Source: Sphingomonadales bacterium
Lineage (GTDB): Bacteria; Pseudomonadota; Alphaproteobacteria; Sphingomonadales; Sphingomonadaceae
Reading direction: 5' to 3'
Length of the DNA: 64,000 nt
Assembly (NCBI GenBank): GCA_028871475.1
Contig: JAGWMZ010000008.1
Coordinates: forward strand, 1 to 64,000
The position numbers and the translations under genes were made by a program. The notes under the pieces are model-generated. The model saw only the letters and a program-made list of their open reading frames with translations. It was not told where the DNA came from and made no database searches. Positions 43,370 to 52,986 of this stretch are shown one piece after another; the first letter of the stretch is position 1, and each line of letters opens with the position of its first letter.

Positions 43370-44716
43370 GTGAGCCATAGCAGCCAGCCCCGCCCCCACC
43401 GCTTCAGCCCCAAGGGCCCGCTGGCCGGCACGATCCGCGTGCCGGGCGACAAGTCGATCAGCCACCGTTCCATCATGCTGGGCGCGCTGGCGGTGGGCGA
43501 AACCCGCGTCACCGGCCTGCTGGAAGGCGAGGATGTGATGGCCACGGCCGCCGCCATGCGCGCCATGGGCGCCACCATCGAAAAGACCCCCGAGAGCGAA
43601 TGGGTGATCAACGGCGTGGGCGTGGGCGCCCTGCTTCAGCCTGAAACCGCGCTGGACATGGGCAATTCGGGCACCTCCACCCGCCTGCTGATGGGCCTTG
43701 TCGCCAGCCATGGCATCACCGCCACCTTCGTGGGCGATGCCAGCCTGTCAAAGCGCCCCATGGGCCGGGTGATCGACCCGCTTTCCGCCATGGGGGCCAG
43801 CTATACTGCCACGCCCGGCGCGAAAGGGCAGACATTGCCCCTGACATCGGTTGGCGCGCAGCCTGCCGTGCCCATCACCTATCGCCTGCCGGTCGCCTCG
43901 GCCCAGGTTAAGAGTGCCATCCTGCTCGCGGGCCTTAACACGCCGGGCATCACCACCGTCATCGAACCCGTCCCCACGCGTGACCATTCCGAGCGCATGC
44001 TCAAGGGCTTTGGCGCGGACCTGTGGGTGGAAGAGGCGAATGGTGAGCGGGTGATTCGCATCCGCGGCGAAGCGGAACTCAAACCCCAGATCATCGACGT
44101 GCCGGGCGACCCTTCCTCAGCCGCCTTTTTCATCGTGGCTGGCCTGATCGTGCCGGGTAGCGATGTGCTGATCCGCAATGTCGGGCTCAACCCAACGCGG
44201 GCCGGCATCATCCATGTGCTGCGCCAGATGGGCGGCAGCATCGAGGAGGTGGACGCGCGTGAGGTGGGCGGCGAGCCGGTGGCCGATCTGCGCGTGCGCC
44301 ACTCGGCCCTGCATGGCATCGATGTCGATCCTGCGGTCGTTCCCAGCATGGTCGATGAATTCCCGGTGCTCTTCGTGGCCGCCTCGCTCGCTCGCGGCCG
44401 CACGGTGTGCACGGGATTGGAAGAGCTGCGCGTCAAGGAATCGGACCGCATCACCGTCATGCGGCAGGCGCTGGAGCTGGCTGGCGCGCATGTCACCGAG
44501 ATCGAGGATGGCATGATCATCGAGGGCACCGCCGGCGCGCCCCTGCCCGGCATCAGCGGAGAGGCGCAGGTCGCCACCCATCTCGACCACCGCATCGCCA
44601 TGAGCATGGCGGTGGCGGGCATCGCCAGCCAGCATGGCGTCACGGTGGATGACATCGGCCCGATTGCCACCAGCTTCCCCAATTTCATGGACCTGCTCGC
44701 AGGCCTCACCGCCTGA
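43370..44716 (+). CDS. aroA: EPSP synthase, class II-like
   Basis: A 448-residue 3-phosphoshikimate 1-carboxyvinyltransferase. The four class II signatures are all visible: GDKSISHRS (26-34), SAQVK (177-181), RDHSE (204-208) and NPTR (near 278). Elsewhere, [18 protein letters not shown] and [11 protein letters not shown] match the Agrobacterium CP4 type. At the position where CP4 has Ala100, here is Gly101 (GNSGTSTR). I chose the GTG at 43370, since upstream in-frame sequence lacks family similarity. The stop overlaps the next start (TGATG). Confidence 0.95.
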   Translation: MSHSSQPRPHRFSPKGPLAGTIRVPGDKSISHRSIMLGALAVGETRVTGLLEGEDVMATAAAMRAMGATIEKTPESEWVINGVGVGALLQPETALDMGNSGTSTRLLMGLVASHGITATFVGDASLSKRPMGRVIDPLSAMGASYTATPGAKGQTLPLTSVGAQPAVPITYRLPVASAQVKSAILLAGLNTPGITTVIEPVPTRDHSERMLKGFGADLWVEEANGERVIRIRGEAELKPQIIDVPGDPSSAAFFIVAGLIVPGSDVLIRNVGLNPTRAGIIHVLRQMGGSIEEVDAREVGGEPVADLRVRHSALHGIDVDPAVVPSMVDEFPVLFVAASLARGRTVCTGLEELRVKESDRITVMRQALELAGAHVTEIEDGMIIEGTAGAPLPGISGEAQVATHLDHRIAMSMAVAGIASQHGVTVDDIGPIATSFPNFMDLLAGLTA

Positions 44717-44997
44717 TGCGTCTGGTCACCGGCATTCCAGAAGATCTGGCCACGGCCTGCGGGTTTGCCGGCATGGCACTCTGCGTGGGGGCCTATGCCT
44801 ATGCCACCGCCTTTACCGGCAAGGCCCGCACGCCCAATCCATGGCAGCTGCATGGCGCCAATTTCCTGGGCGCCGCGCTGCTCGTCCTCTCACTGCTGGT
44901 CGACACCAACTGGGCCTCGCTGGTGATGGAGAGCATCTGGGCGGCCATCGGCCTCACGGGCCTTGTCCGCGCCTTTCTTGCAAGGAACCACGCATGA
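44716..44997 (+). CDS. Small membrane protein, CBU_0592-like
   Basis: A 93-residue protein with two to three hydrophobic helices (about 10-30, 44-62, 66-86). The pattern GMALCVGAYAYA ... NFLGAALLVLSLL ... ESIWAAIGLTGLVRAF resembles the CBU_0592 family of small membrane proteins of unknown role. It overlaps aroA by one base and cmk by four, so it is translationally coupled to both, placed between shikimate and nucleotide genes. Confidence 0.75.
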   Translation: MRLVTGIPEDLATACGFAGMALCVGAYAYATAFTGKARTPNPWQLHGANFLGAALLVLSLLVDTNWASLVMESIWAAIGLTGLVRAFLARNHA

Positions 44998-45620
44998 TCA
45001 TCGCCGTCGATGGCCCCACCGCCTCGGGCAAGGGCACGATTGCCAAGGCACTTGCCCGGCATTTCGGCCTACCACATCTCGACACCGGCCTGCTCTATCG
45101 CGCCGTGGGCCGACAGGTCGAAGTCGATGGCGGCAACCCCGATGATCCTGCCGATGCACTGGCGGCTTGCGCCTTTCCCGACGCCCTGCTGGCCGACCCT
45201 GACTTGCGCAGCGAGGCGACCGGCGGCCTTGCCAGCCGCGTCTCGGTCCACCCCGGCGTGCGCCACGCGCTGTATGAGCGCCAACGCCAGTTCGCCCTGC
45301 AGCCCGGCGGCGCCGTCCTCGACGGGCGCGACATCGGCACGGTGATCGCCCCCGAAGCCTCGGCCAAGCTCTTCGTCATCGCCAGCGTGGCGGCCCGCGC
45401 CCAGCGCCGTTTTCTCGAAATGCAGGCGCAGGGACGCGAGGTTTCGCTGGCCGAGATCGCCGCCGATCTGGAAGCGCGAGACCGCCGCGACCGTGAACGC
45501 GCCGAGGCCCCTTTACGCGCCGCCCCCGATGCGGTCGAACTCGATACGTCAGCACTGGGCAAGGAAGCGGCGATCGCGCTGGCCATCGCTCTGGTCGAAA
45601 AGCTGACCGCCAAGGCCTGA
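44994..45620 (+). CDS. cmk: Cytidylate kinase
   Basis: A 208-residue (d)CMP kinase. P-loop in IIAVDGPTASGKGTIAKALA (residues 2-21), LDTGLLYRAVG CMP-binding region, VLDGRDIGTVIAPEASAKLFV and a DRRDRERAEAPL lid with the conserved arginines. I chose the ATG at 44994, four bases inside the preceding gene; the frame is open further upstream. The aroA-x-cmk-rpsA order is usual for alphaproteobacteria. A weak GGCCCC/GGGGCC hairpin lies right after the stop. Confidence 0.97.
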   Translation: MIIAVDGPTASGKGTIAKALARHFGLPHLDTGLLYRAVGRQVEVDGGNPDDPADALAACAFPDALLADPDLRSEATGGLASRVSVHPGVRHALYERQRQFALQPGGAVLDGRDIGTVIAPEASAKLFVIASVAARAQRRFLEMQAQGREVSLAEIAADLEARDRRDRERAEAPLRAAPDAVELDTSALGKEAAIALAIALVEKLTAKA

Positions 45621-45640
45621 GGCCCCAAACGGGGCCCAAG

Positions 45641-45675
45641 AAAAAGGGAGCGGGCACCATGACTGCCCGCTCCCT
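45641..45675 (-). terminator. Terminator of the coiled-coil lipoprotein gene
   Basis: A perfect 11-bp stem GGGAGCGGGCA (45647-45657) / TGCCCGCTCCC (45665-45675), followed on the minus strand by TTTTTC. It lies about 65 bases beyond the lipoprotein stop and 25 beyond the convergent cmk stop. Confidence 0.85.
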
Positions 45676-45738
45676 CCCCCACACCGGCGGCCCGTCATGC
45701 CGGGAGGCCGCCGGAATGGTGTTCTGTCACCAGACCGA

Positions 45739-46182
45739 TTATTTGTGGAAGGTGACCTGATCAGTCCCCTGCTTGGCCTCCTTCTTCGGGGCCTTGTGGT
45801 GGTGATGCTTCTTGTGAGGATGCTTGCGGCGCCATTCAGCGGCCTCCAGCCGGTGCAGACGCGAGCTAAGCGCGGCGATCTGCTCGCTGTTGCCCTGGGC
45901 AGCGGTCGCGGCGGCCTGATTGGCCTGGGCAGCAGCCGTACCAGCGTTCTGCGCGGCGGCGCCAGCCTGATCAGCCGTGCCCTGCGCATGCTGGGCCGCG
46001 CCCATCGCGCTGTCGGCGGTGCCCTGCGCACGCGCGGCATCGGCCTGCCCCTTCTGACCTTCCACAAAGGCCTGATCGGCGCGCGCCTGCGCACGCTTGA
46101 CCGAGCCAGTGGTGGCGCAACCGCCCAGCGCCAGCGAACTGGTCACCACGATCAGTGCAAATTTCCCGAAATGTGCCTTCAT
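45739..46182 (-). CDS. Ala-rich coiled-coil lipoprotein with His-rich tail
   Basis: A 147-residue protein. The signal peptide ends in a lipobox, LALGGC (Cys near residue 22), so it should be a lipid-anchored envelope protein. The mature part is Ala/Gln-rich with heptad-like repeats (about 30-110: QGTADSAMGAAQHAQGTADQAG), probably a trimeric coiled coil as in Lpp-like proteins. The tail near 118-135 holds a His/Lys cluster (KHPHKKHHHHK) that could bind metal. No family recognised. GAGGAAGAG precedes the start. It is inserted on the opposite strand between cmk and rpsA. Confidence 0.75.
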   Translation of the reverse strand: MKAHFGKFALIVVTSSLALGGCATTGSVKRAQARADQAFVEGQKGQADAARAQGTADSAMGAAQHAQGTADQAGAAAQNAGTAAAQANQAAATAAQGNSEQIAALSSRLHRLEAAEWRRKHPHKKHHHHKAPKKEAKQGTDQVTFHK

Positions 46183-46567
46183 CGGTCTCTTCCTCGATTG
46201 TTTGAAAGGATAGTCTGAAAGAATTGTGTCAGAACTGTCGCGATCCGTCGCAAGAAGGACACCTTTGCGCCTGTGCCGCAGATGAACAGGCACGTTTCAC
46301 CGGGATCAGCCGCCCCGTTACAAAGATGAACCGATATGGAGAGCGGATTTCGCCGGGCCTTTCACCGAGAATCCTTGCCTTTTGCCCCGCTTTGGCCTAG
46401 GGGCCGCGCGTCCCGAAAGCTTTTGGCCCAAGGGATACTCATGGGCGCATCCGGCCCCATGGGTGGTTCGGCCCTTTTTGGCCCGTTTGCCGCATGGTGT
46501 GGCAGGCGGAGGAAAGACCGGCGGACACAACCGCCTGGCCGGAAACATTGACACCAAGGACTCTTTT
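46183..46567 (+). other. rpsA upstream region and leader, non-coding
   Basis: 385 bases with no convincing gene. It holds the divergent promoters for the lipoprotein and rpsA. An open frame continuous with rpsA runs back to 46382, but it lacks S1 similarity. AAGGA at about 46555 lies seven bases before the rpsA ATG. S1 is autoregulated through its leader in E. coli; no specific structure is claimed here. Confidence 0.5.
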
Positions 46568-48265
<1,698 letters not shown>

Positions 48266-48294
48266 GGCACTCTTCAGGCTCACGCCTGACAAGA

Positions 48295-48328
48295 AGACCC
48301 GCCCGGAGCATTCCGGGCGGGTTTTTCT
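48295..48328 (+). terminator. Rho-independent terminator of rpsA
   Basis: ACCCGCCCGGA (48297-48307) pairs with TCCGGGCGGGT (48312-48322) around a GCAT loop and runs into TTTTTCTTT. About 30 bases after the rpsA stop. Confidence 0.95.
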
Positions 48329-48378
48329 TTGCCCGGCGCGCGCCTATATCAGGGCCTTCATTGCAAAGGCCCCTCCCC

Positions 48379-49140
48379 ATGGCTCTGACCGTCCACCAGT
48401 TCCCCTGCCTCTCCGACAATTACGGTTTCCTGCTGCATGACGACGCCAGCGGAGAAACGGCCTGCATCGACACGCCCGATGCCGGCGAATATCTGCGGCA
48501 GGCCGAGGCCAGGGGCTGGCGCATCACCCAGATCTGGAACACCCACTGGCACAAGGATCACGCCGGCGGGAATCTGGCCATCAAGGGCGCAACAGGCTGC
48601 ACGATCACCGCTCCGGCAGCCGACGCCGGAAAAATCGACGGCGTGGATCGCTGCGTCGATCAGGGCGATACGGTGCTGCTGGGCACATGGAGCGCGCGGG
48701 TGATCAATGTCGGCGGGCACACGCTGGGCCACATTGCCTATCATGTGCCCGAAGCTGACATCGCCTTTGTTGGCGACGCCTTGTTCGCGCTGGGCTGTGG
48801 ACGGATGTTCGAGGGAAGCCCGCAGCAGTTCTGGACCAGCCTGTCGCGGCTCAAGGCGCTGCCGCCCCAAACCACGCTCTATTGCGCGCATGAATACACT
48901 GCGGCCAACGCCCGCTTTGCCATGCATGCCGACCCCGGGAACGCCGCTCTGGCCGACTATGCCAGCGAGGTAGAGACGCGCCGCGCAAGGGGGGAACCGA
49001 CGGTGCCCTTTACGCTTGCACGGGAATTGCAGACCAACCCCTTCCTGCGCGCTGATGACAAGGCCTTGGCGGCACGATGGGGCGGCGGCGATGCGGTTTC
49101 GGTGTTTGCCGCGCTGAGGGAGGCCAAGAACAGTTTCTGA
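48379..49140 (+). CDS. gloB: Hydroxyacylglutathione hydrolase (glyoxalase II)
   Basis: A 253-residue metallo-beta-lactamase-fold enzyme that hydrolyses S-D-lactoylglutathione. Metal ligands: NTHWHKDHAGG (THxHxDH, near residue 54), GGHTLGHIAYH (near 112), GDALFALGCGRMFEGS (near 133) and CAHEYTAANARFA (near 170). The C-terminal glutathione-binding part with ARELQTNPFLRA is present. ATG 48379 matches the family start. Monocistronic, after the rpsA terminator; a REP-like palindrome follows. Confidence 0.96.
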   Translation: MALTVHQFPCLSDNYGFLLHDDASGETACIDTPDAGEYLRQAEARGWRITQIWNTHWHKDHAGGNLAIKGATGCTITAPAADAGKIDGVDRCVDQGDTVLLGTWSARVINVGGHTLGHIAYHVPEADIAFVGDALFALGCGRMFEGSPQQFWTSLSRLKALPPQTTLYCAHEYTAANARFAMHADPGNAALADYASEVETRRARGEPTVPFTLARELQTNPFLRADDKALAARWGGGDAVSVFAALREAKNSF

Positions 49141-49149
49141 CGGCGGAAG

Positions 49150-49178
49150 TGTGATGCGAGGGCGGTGCCTCGCATCGT
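49150..49178. repeat. Short REP-like palindrome
   Basis: GATGCGAGG (49153-49161) pairs with CCTCGCATC (49168-49176) around GCGGTG. The flanks resemble the outer side of the dispersed repeat (TGCGAGGGC; CGCATCGTCTC). A single, symmetric derivative placed ten bases after the gloB stop. Confidence 0.5.
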
Positions 49179-49202
49179 CTCTGTGTTTCAAAGCCCCAAA
49201 CG

Positions 49203-49229
49203 AAAAAACCCCCGCCAAATGGCGAGGGT
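49203..49229 (-). terminator. Rho-independent terminator of the F0 ATP synthase operon
   Basis: CCCCCGCC (49209-49216) pairs with GGCGAGGG (49221-49228) with G-T and one weak pair; on the minus strand TTTTTTCG follows. It lies 28 bases beyond the atpF stop. Confidence 0.8.
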
Positions 49230-49256
49230 CTTTCCATCTTTCGATCAGCCGTCAGA

Positions 49257-49790
49257 TCAGATCGCGGAAATCGCGCTGTCGACCTGCGCCTTGTCGGCAT
49301 CGGCGCCATACTGGCTGGCGATAAGGCTGCGCGCGGCCCCGGTGGCGGCCTCCGCCGCCTTGCCCCGCAATTCGGCGATGGCACCGCGCTCGGCGGCTTC
49401 GATCCGGTCGGCGGCCATCTTCTCGCGCCGGGCGATCACGTCGGTGGTGTCGCTCTCGGCCTTGGCGATGATCGCATCGGCTTCCGTCTTGGCGTGGGCC
49501 ATCATGGCGGCCACGTCCTTTTCGGCGTTGGCGATGCGCGTTGCATATTGGGCCTTCAGCGCCTCGGCGTCAGCACGCAGGGCCTTGGCTTCGTCGAGCT
49601 GCTTGCGGATCTCGGCGATCGAGGAGTCAAGCCCCTTGGTCAGCAGAGCCGGCACCTTGAGCACCAGCATCACGATGATCAGCACGAGCATCGAGAAGGC
49701 CACCCACATCGGCGGGGTCATGCCCAGCGCGCTGGGTTCGGCGGCCTCGCTGGCAGCTTCGGCCAGAACGATCAGGCTCAGGTCAGCCAT
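49257..49790 (-). CDS. atpF: F0 ATP synthase subunit b
   Basis: A 177-residue peripheral-stalk subunit. One N-terminal membrane helix (about 27-47, MWVAFSMLVLIIVMLVL) is followed by a long Ala/Glu/Lys heptad helix (about 55-170: LDEAKALRADAEALKAQY, EADAIIAKAESDT, RREKMAADRIEAAERGA) that dimerises with b' and reaches delta. The first 22 residues are an Ala/Glu-rich extension. Last gene of the F0 operon, overlapping b' by eight bases. Confidence 0.94.
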   Translation of the reverse strand: MADLSLIVLAEAASEAAEPSALGMTPPMWVAFSMLVLIIVMLVLKVPALLTKGLDSSIAEIRKQLDEAKALRADAEALKAQYATRIANAEKDVAAMMAHAKTEADAIIAKAESDTTDVIARREKMAADRIEAAERGAIAELRGKAAEAATGAARSLIASQYGADADKAQVDSAISAI

Positions 49791-50274
49791 GGAGCACCTC
49801 CTTGACGGCGGAGCGGGCAGCATCGGCGCCCACGGAGATGCCGGCCAGGCGCTGGGCGATGTCGCCCGCGGCCTCGGTGGCAACGGTTTCGATCTCGGCC
49901 ATGGCGGCAGCGGCGGCAGCGGCGATGCGCGCATCAGCCTCGGCGATGCGGGCGTCGATCACACTGGCGGCGGCGTGCAGGCGCGCTTCGGAAGCGGCGG
50001 CGGCATCATGCTTGGCCTTGGCGATCAGCGCATGAGCGTCGGCGCGCTGCTGGGCGGCGGTGGCCTGCCAGCTGCTCTCGGCGCCATCGGCGGCGCGGCG
50101 CGCGGCCTCGGCAAAAGCGAGGTCGGCGGCGATCTGGCCGTCACGCGCGGCAACGGTTTCCATCACCTTGGGCACCATGCCGCGGCCGACGATGAAAAAC
50201 ACGAAGCCGAAGAAAATCAACACCCAGAAGATCTGGCTGGCATAGGTATCGGCGAGCTGGGATATCTGGGGCAT
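49783..50274 (-). CDS. atpF': F0 ATP synthase subunit b'
   Basis: A 163-residue second b-type stalk subunit, as found in alphaproteobacteria and photosynthetic lineages. It starts MPQISQLADTYASQIFWVLIFFGFVFFIV, with the membrane helix at about 14-32, then a long charged helix (RDGQIAADLAFAEAARRAADGAE). The Ala content of the helix is very high (about 85-125). The start is ATG 50274; TTG 50280 is possible. It lies between atpE and atpF. Confidence 0.93.
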   Translation of the reverse strand: MPQISQLADTYASQIFWVLIFFGFVFFIVGRGMVPKVMETVAARDGQIAADLAFAEAARRAADGAESSWQATAAQQRADAHALIAKAKHDAAAASEARLHAAASVIDARIAEADARIAAAAAAAMAEIETVATEAAGDIAQRLAGISVGADAARSAVKEVLHG

Positions 50275-50383
50275 CGTCAAGAGTCCGGATGTCGTAGGCG
50301 CTTAAGGCGAACCTGTGGCGCAGGCGTGAGCCGGGAAAGAGGAGAACCGGGGCGCCGGCTGGGCCGTGCCCCGGAAAACCAGC

Positions 50384-50620
50384 TTACTTGGCGACGAAGA
50401 TCAGGATCATCGCCACGACGAACGACAGCAGGCCCAGAAGTTCGGCGGCGGCAAAGCCGATGAACAGGCGGCCCTGCTGACCGTCGGCAGCGCCGGGGTT
50501 ACGCAGCGCGCTTTCCAGGAACGAACCGAAGACATTGCCCACGCCGATGGCGGCGATACCGGCACCGATGGCGGCCAGACCAGCACCGATGAGCTTGGCG
50601 GCAGTTGCGTCCATTTCCAT
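50384..50620 (-). CDS. atpE: F0 ATP synthase subunit c
   Basis: A 78-residue proteolipid with two membrane helices (about 8-35 and 50-77) joined by a polar loop [12 protein letters not shown]. The proton-carrying carboxylate is the Glu in [13 protein letters not shown] of helix 2. AAGGAGTT precedes the start at 50620. The rotor ring is made of many copies, which fits the strong ribosome binding site. Confidence 0.97.
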   Translation of the reverse strand: MEMDATAAKLIGAGLAAIGAGIAAIGVGNVFGSFLESALRNPGAADGQQGRLFIGFAAAELLGLLSFVVAMILIFVAK

Positions 50621-50661
50621 AACTCCTTGTCTCGTAAATTCTTGCAGGTTGAAAGGGTAAC

Positions 50662-51444
50662 TCAGTGAAGATTCTCGGCGTCGTTGAGATACAGCGAGGT
50701 CAACAGCGCGAAAACATAGGCCTGAATGCCGGCGACCAGGAGTTCCAGGGCGCTGATGGCGATCATCAGAAGGAAGCTGGGAATACCCACCACGCCCATC
50801 CACAACACGCCCGAATTGGTCGAGTTGATGACGAAGCTGGAGAGCACTTCAAGCAGAACGTGGCCGGCCATCATCGCGACGAAAAGACGTAGCGCGAGGG
50901 AGAAGGGCCGCACGAGGAAAGAGATCAGCTCGATGATCGGGATCAGCCAGAGCAGCCAGATCGGGGTGCCATGCGGCACAAACAGGCTGAAGAAGTGCAG
51001 CTTGTGCTTGGCAAAACCGACGATCAGAACGATCGAGAAGGAGAGGATCGCCAGAACGCCGGTCACCGTGAAGTGGCTGGTGAAGGTGAAAGGGTGAACC
51101 CCCACCAGGCCCAGCGGCAGCAGCCCCTGGATGTTGGCGATCAGGATGAACATGAAAAGCGAGAAGATGTAGGGCACATACTTCTTGCCATTGGGGCCGA
51201 TGTTGGCTGCCAGCAGGCTGTCGATGAAACCGGTCATGGTTTCGACGGCCATCTGCCAACGCCCCGGCACCAGCTGGCGCTTCATGCCACCGGCGACGAA
51301 AATCGTCAGCGCCAGCGTGGCGATCGCCATCCACAGCGAGGAATTGGTGAAGGCGATGTTGTGCCCGGCAATCGTCCAGTCCGAACCGAAAATCGGCTCG
51401 ATCTTGAACTGCGCCATCGGATCGACACTACCCTGATCGGCCAC
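50662..51444 (-). CDS. atpB: F0 ATP synthase subunit a
   Basis: A 260-residue membrane subunit forming the proton half-channels with the c ring. Five to six helices are visible. The essential Arg lies in the [21 protein letters not shown] helix (near 178), with [17 protein letters not shown] and a C-terminal [21 protein letters not shown]. It starts at GTG 51444 with GAGGG nine bases upstream; ATG 51417 is an alternative lacking such a site. Confidence 0.97.
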   Translation of the reverse strand: MADQGSVDPMAQFKIEPIFGSDWTIAGHNIAFTNSSLWMAIATLALTIFVAGGMKRQLVPGRWQMAVETMTGFIDSLLAANIGPNGKKYVPYIFSLFMFILIANIQGLLPLGLVGVHPFTFTSHFTVTGVLAILSFSIVLIVGFAKHKLHFFSLFVPHGTPIWLLWLIPIIELISFLVRPFSLALRLFVAMMAGHVLLEVLSSFVINSTNSGVLWMGVVGIPSFLLMIAISALELLVAGIQAYVFALLTSLYLNDAENLH

Positions 51445-51550
51445 GCTCTATGCCCTCATGTCATTGATGGCCCCACCCCGGTGCCGCCTCTTCCCCACAC
51501 GTATGCGGAAGCTGAGGCCAGCTGCCGATCACTCACGCCTTAGTGTGCGA

Positions 51551-51871
51551 TCAGCCCTTGGTAGAGCCGGAAATCCGGATGATGTTCCTGAAAGCGGCGA
51601 CGACGCCAAGCGCCATGACCACCAGCAGACCCCAGGGCGAAGTTCCGGCAAACTGGTCAATGACCCAGCCGATGAAAGCTCCGCCGCCGATCCCCCCGAT
51701 CAGCTCGGCCAGAACGCGGCTTCCCATGCGGTAATTCGCATCGGCCTCCACGCCCGCCGTCGGCTTTCCGCGCTGTTCTTCACGCTCGCGTGCGGCTTTG
51801 ATCCGCTCGTCGAGCGCGGCCATGCGCGCTTCATCGCCGACAGGGTTCCGTGCGTTCGGATCGTCACTCAT
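51551..51871 (-). CDS. atpI: ATP synthase assembly protein AtpI/AtpZ-like
   Basis: A 106-residue membrane protein that usually opens the F0 operon and assists c-ring assembly. An acidic/basic soluble N-terminus (about 1-45, AALDERIKAAREREEQRG) is followed by two membrane helices (about 55-75 and 80-98) with GSRVLAELIGGIGGGAFIGWVIDQF and PWGLLVVMALGVVAAFRNI. I chose the ATG at 51871 (GGGAAG seven bases upstream); ATG 51889 is possible. The atpI-B-E-b'-b order is the alphaproteobacterial one. Confidence 0.93.
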   Translation of the reverse strand: MSDDPNARNPVGDEARMAALDERIKAAREREEQRGKPTAGVEADANYRMGSRVLAELIGGIGGGAFIGWVIDQFAGTSPWGLLVVMALGVVAAFRNIIRISGSTKG

Positions 51872-51889
51872 GCCATTCTTCCCAGCCAT

Positions 51890-52322
51890 AATGGCGCATT
51901 GGGTTGAAGCGATATGCGCGCTGTCCGCCCACCCGGGGCGCTGTGGCCCTTAGGCAAGGGGTGCTTCCAAGTCAACCGCCCGTGGCATGGCCAAAGGGCC
52001 AATACGGCTCAACCAGCGCGAATGCGAATCGGCGGGCGAGAGGGAATTGGGATCAAAAAAGCCAGTATTTCCCGATTTTTAACACTTTGCGCCGCGCCAG
52101 TGAAGGATTTTGGCCACACCGACGCCTCTCCACAGAGTATGACTGATCCACCCCGACGGCGAGGCATTTTCCCTTGTCACGCGCGCAGATGGGCAAAAAT
52201 ACTCCTAAACCCAAGCCTGCGCAGCCCCATACGCGAATCGCCCGATTGCCGGCAAAACGGCGCGCTCCTTCAGGCCACGCTCACGCCGGCACCATCACTC
52301 CGGTCCACTCACTCCGGCCCAC
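51890..52322. other. Non-coding region between the F0 operon and ydbL
   Basis: About 430 bases without a convincing gene. It must hold the promoter of the F0 operon (leftward). An AT-richer patch lies near 52050-52090 (CAAAAAAGCC, CGATTTTTAACACTTTG). At the right end a 14-base unit, ACTCACTCCGGCCC, is repeated about three times (52294-52332) and runs into the ydbL stop codon. Confidence 0.5.
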
Positions 52323-52751
52323 TCACTCCGGGCAGCGCGCATCGCGCATCGGCTTGTCCTTGCCGCGCACATGCCACTGGCCATCGGTTCCCATATATTT
52401 TTCGCCCGGCGCCGTCTTGGCGATCTGCAGGCAGCCCGAGGTGAAGGCATAGGCCTCGATGGTCGTCCCCTGCTCCTTGGCGTGCTGGGCATAGACCGAC
52501 TTGCGCTTGATGTTGAGATCCTCGACCAGCCGCGCAACGGGCGCGGGTACCGAACCCACCGTGCCCAGATAGCCGGTGGGCAGTTCGCCCACCTGCCCCG
52601 CGGCGCGCGCGGCGGCATAGGCCGGGTCACGGTCCTGCGCCATGGCAGGGGCCGCGCCCAGGGCCAGCAGGCCGGCCGCCACGGCACCGGCCATCATCTG
52701 CCGAACCACGGGCAGGCGGGCGGAAGCGACACTGTCAAAAGCCTGAGCCAT
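52323..52751 (-). CDS. YdbL family periplasmic protein (DUF1318)
   Basis: A 142-residue exported protein: signal peptide about 15-38 (MMAGAVAAGLLALGAAPAMA), mature part with VEDLNIKRKSVYAQHAKEQGTTIEAYAF (about 80-107) and APGEKYMGTDGQWHV, matching YdbL. It is the third gene of ydbH-ynbE-ydbL; its start overlaps the ynbE stop by one base. In E. coli YdbH and YnbE form an intermembrane lipid bridge partly redundant with TamB and YhdP, and YdbL modulates it. Confidence 0.88.
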   Translation of the reverse strand: MAQAFDSVASARLPVVRQMMAGAVAAGLLALGAAPAMAQDRDPAYAAARAAGQVGELPTGYLGTVGSVPAPVARLVEDLNIKRKSVYAQHAKEQGTTIEAYAFTSGCLQIAKTAPGEKYMGTDGQWHVRGKDKPMRDARCPE

Positions 52752-52951
52752 CAGAAAATATCCTTGTTCTGCGCCACCGTCTGCTGAACGTCGGGGGCCA
52801 GCTTGTAGACGACATCCTGCTCGATCTTGATGTTGAGCTCAATCACGATGGGCTTATCAGGTGCATTCAAAGTAATGCACCCCGCCACCAGGCATGAGCC
52901 AGCCATCAGAACCATCGCGCTTCCCAGCCTTCGCCCGGAGCTGACCTTCAT
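52751..52951 (-). CDS. YnbE family lipoprotein
   Basis: A 66-residue lipoprotein. Lipobox LVAGC puts the lipidated Cys near residue 25. The short mature part, PIVIELNIKIEQDVVYKLAPDVQQTV, is the YnbE signature and could add a beta-strand to the end of YdbH in the outer membrane. Start ATG 52951; the open frame begins 13 codons earlier, inside the gap after ydbH. Confidence 0.88.
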   Translation of the reverse strand: MKVSSGRRLGSAMVLMAGSCLVAGCITLNAPDKPIVIELNIKIEQDVVYKLAPDVQQTVAQNKDIF

Positions 52952-52986
52952 CAGGTCCGAAAAACAGGATCTCGACTTGGCGCTTA

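Noticed and set aside
46382..46567. A 62-codon upstream extension of rpsA
   Set aside because: No S1-family similarity and a good ribosome site exists at the internal ATG.
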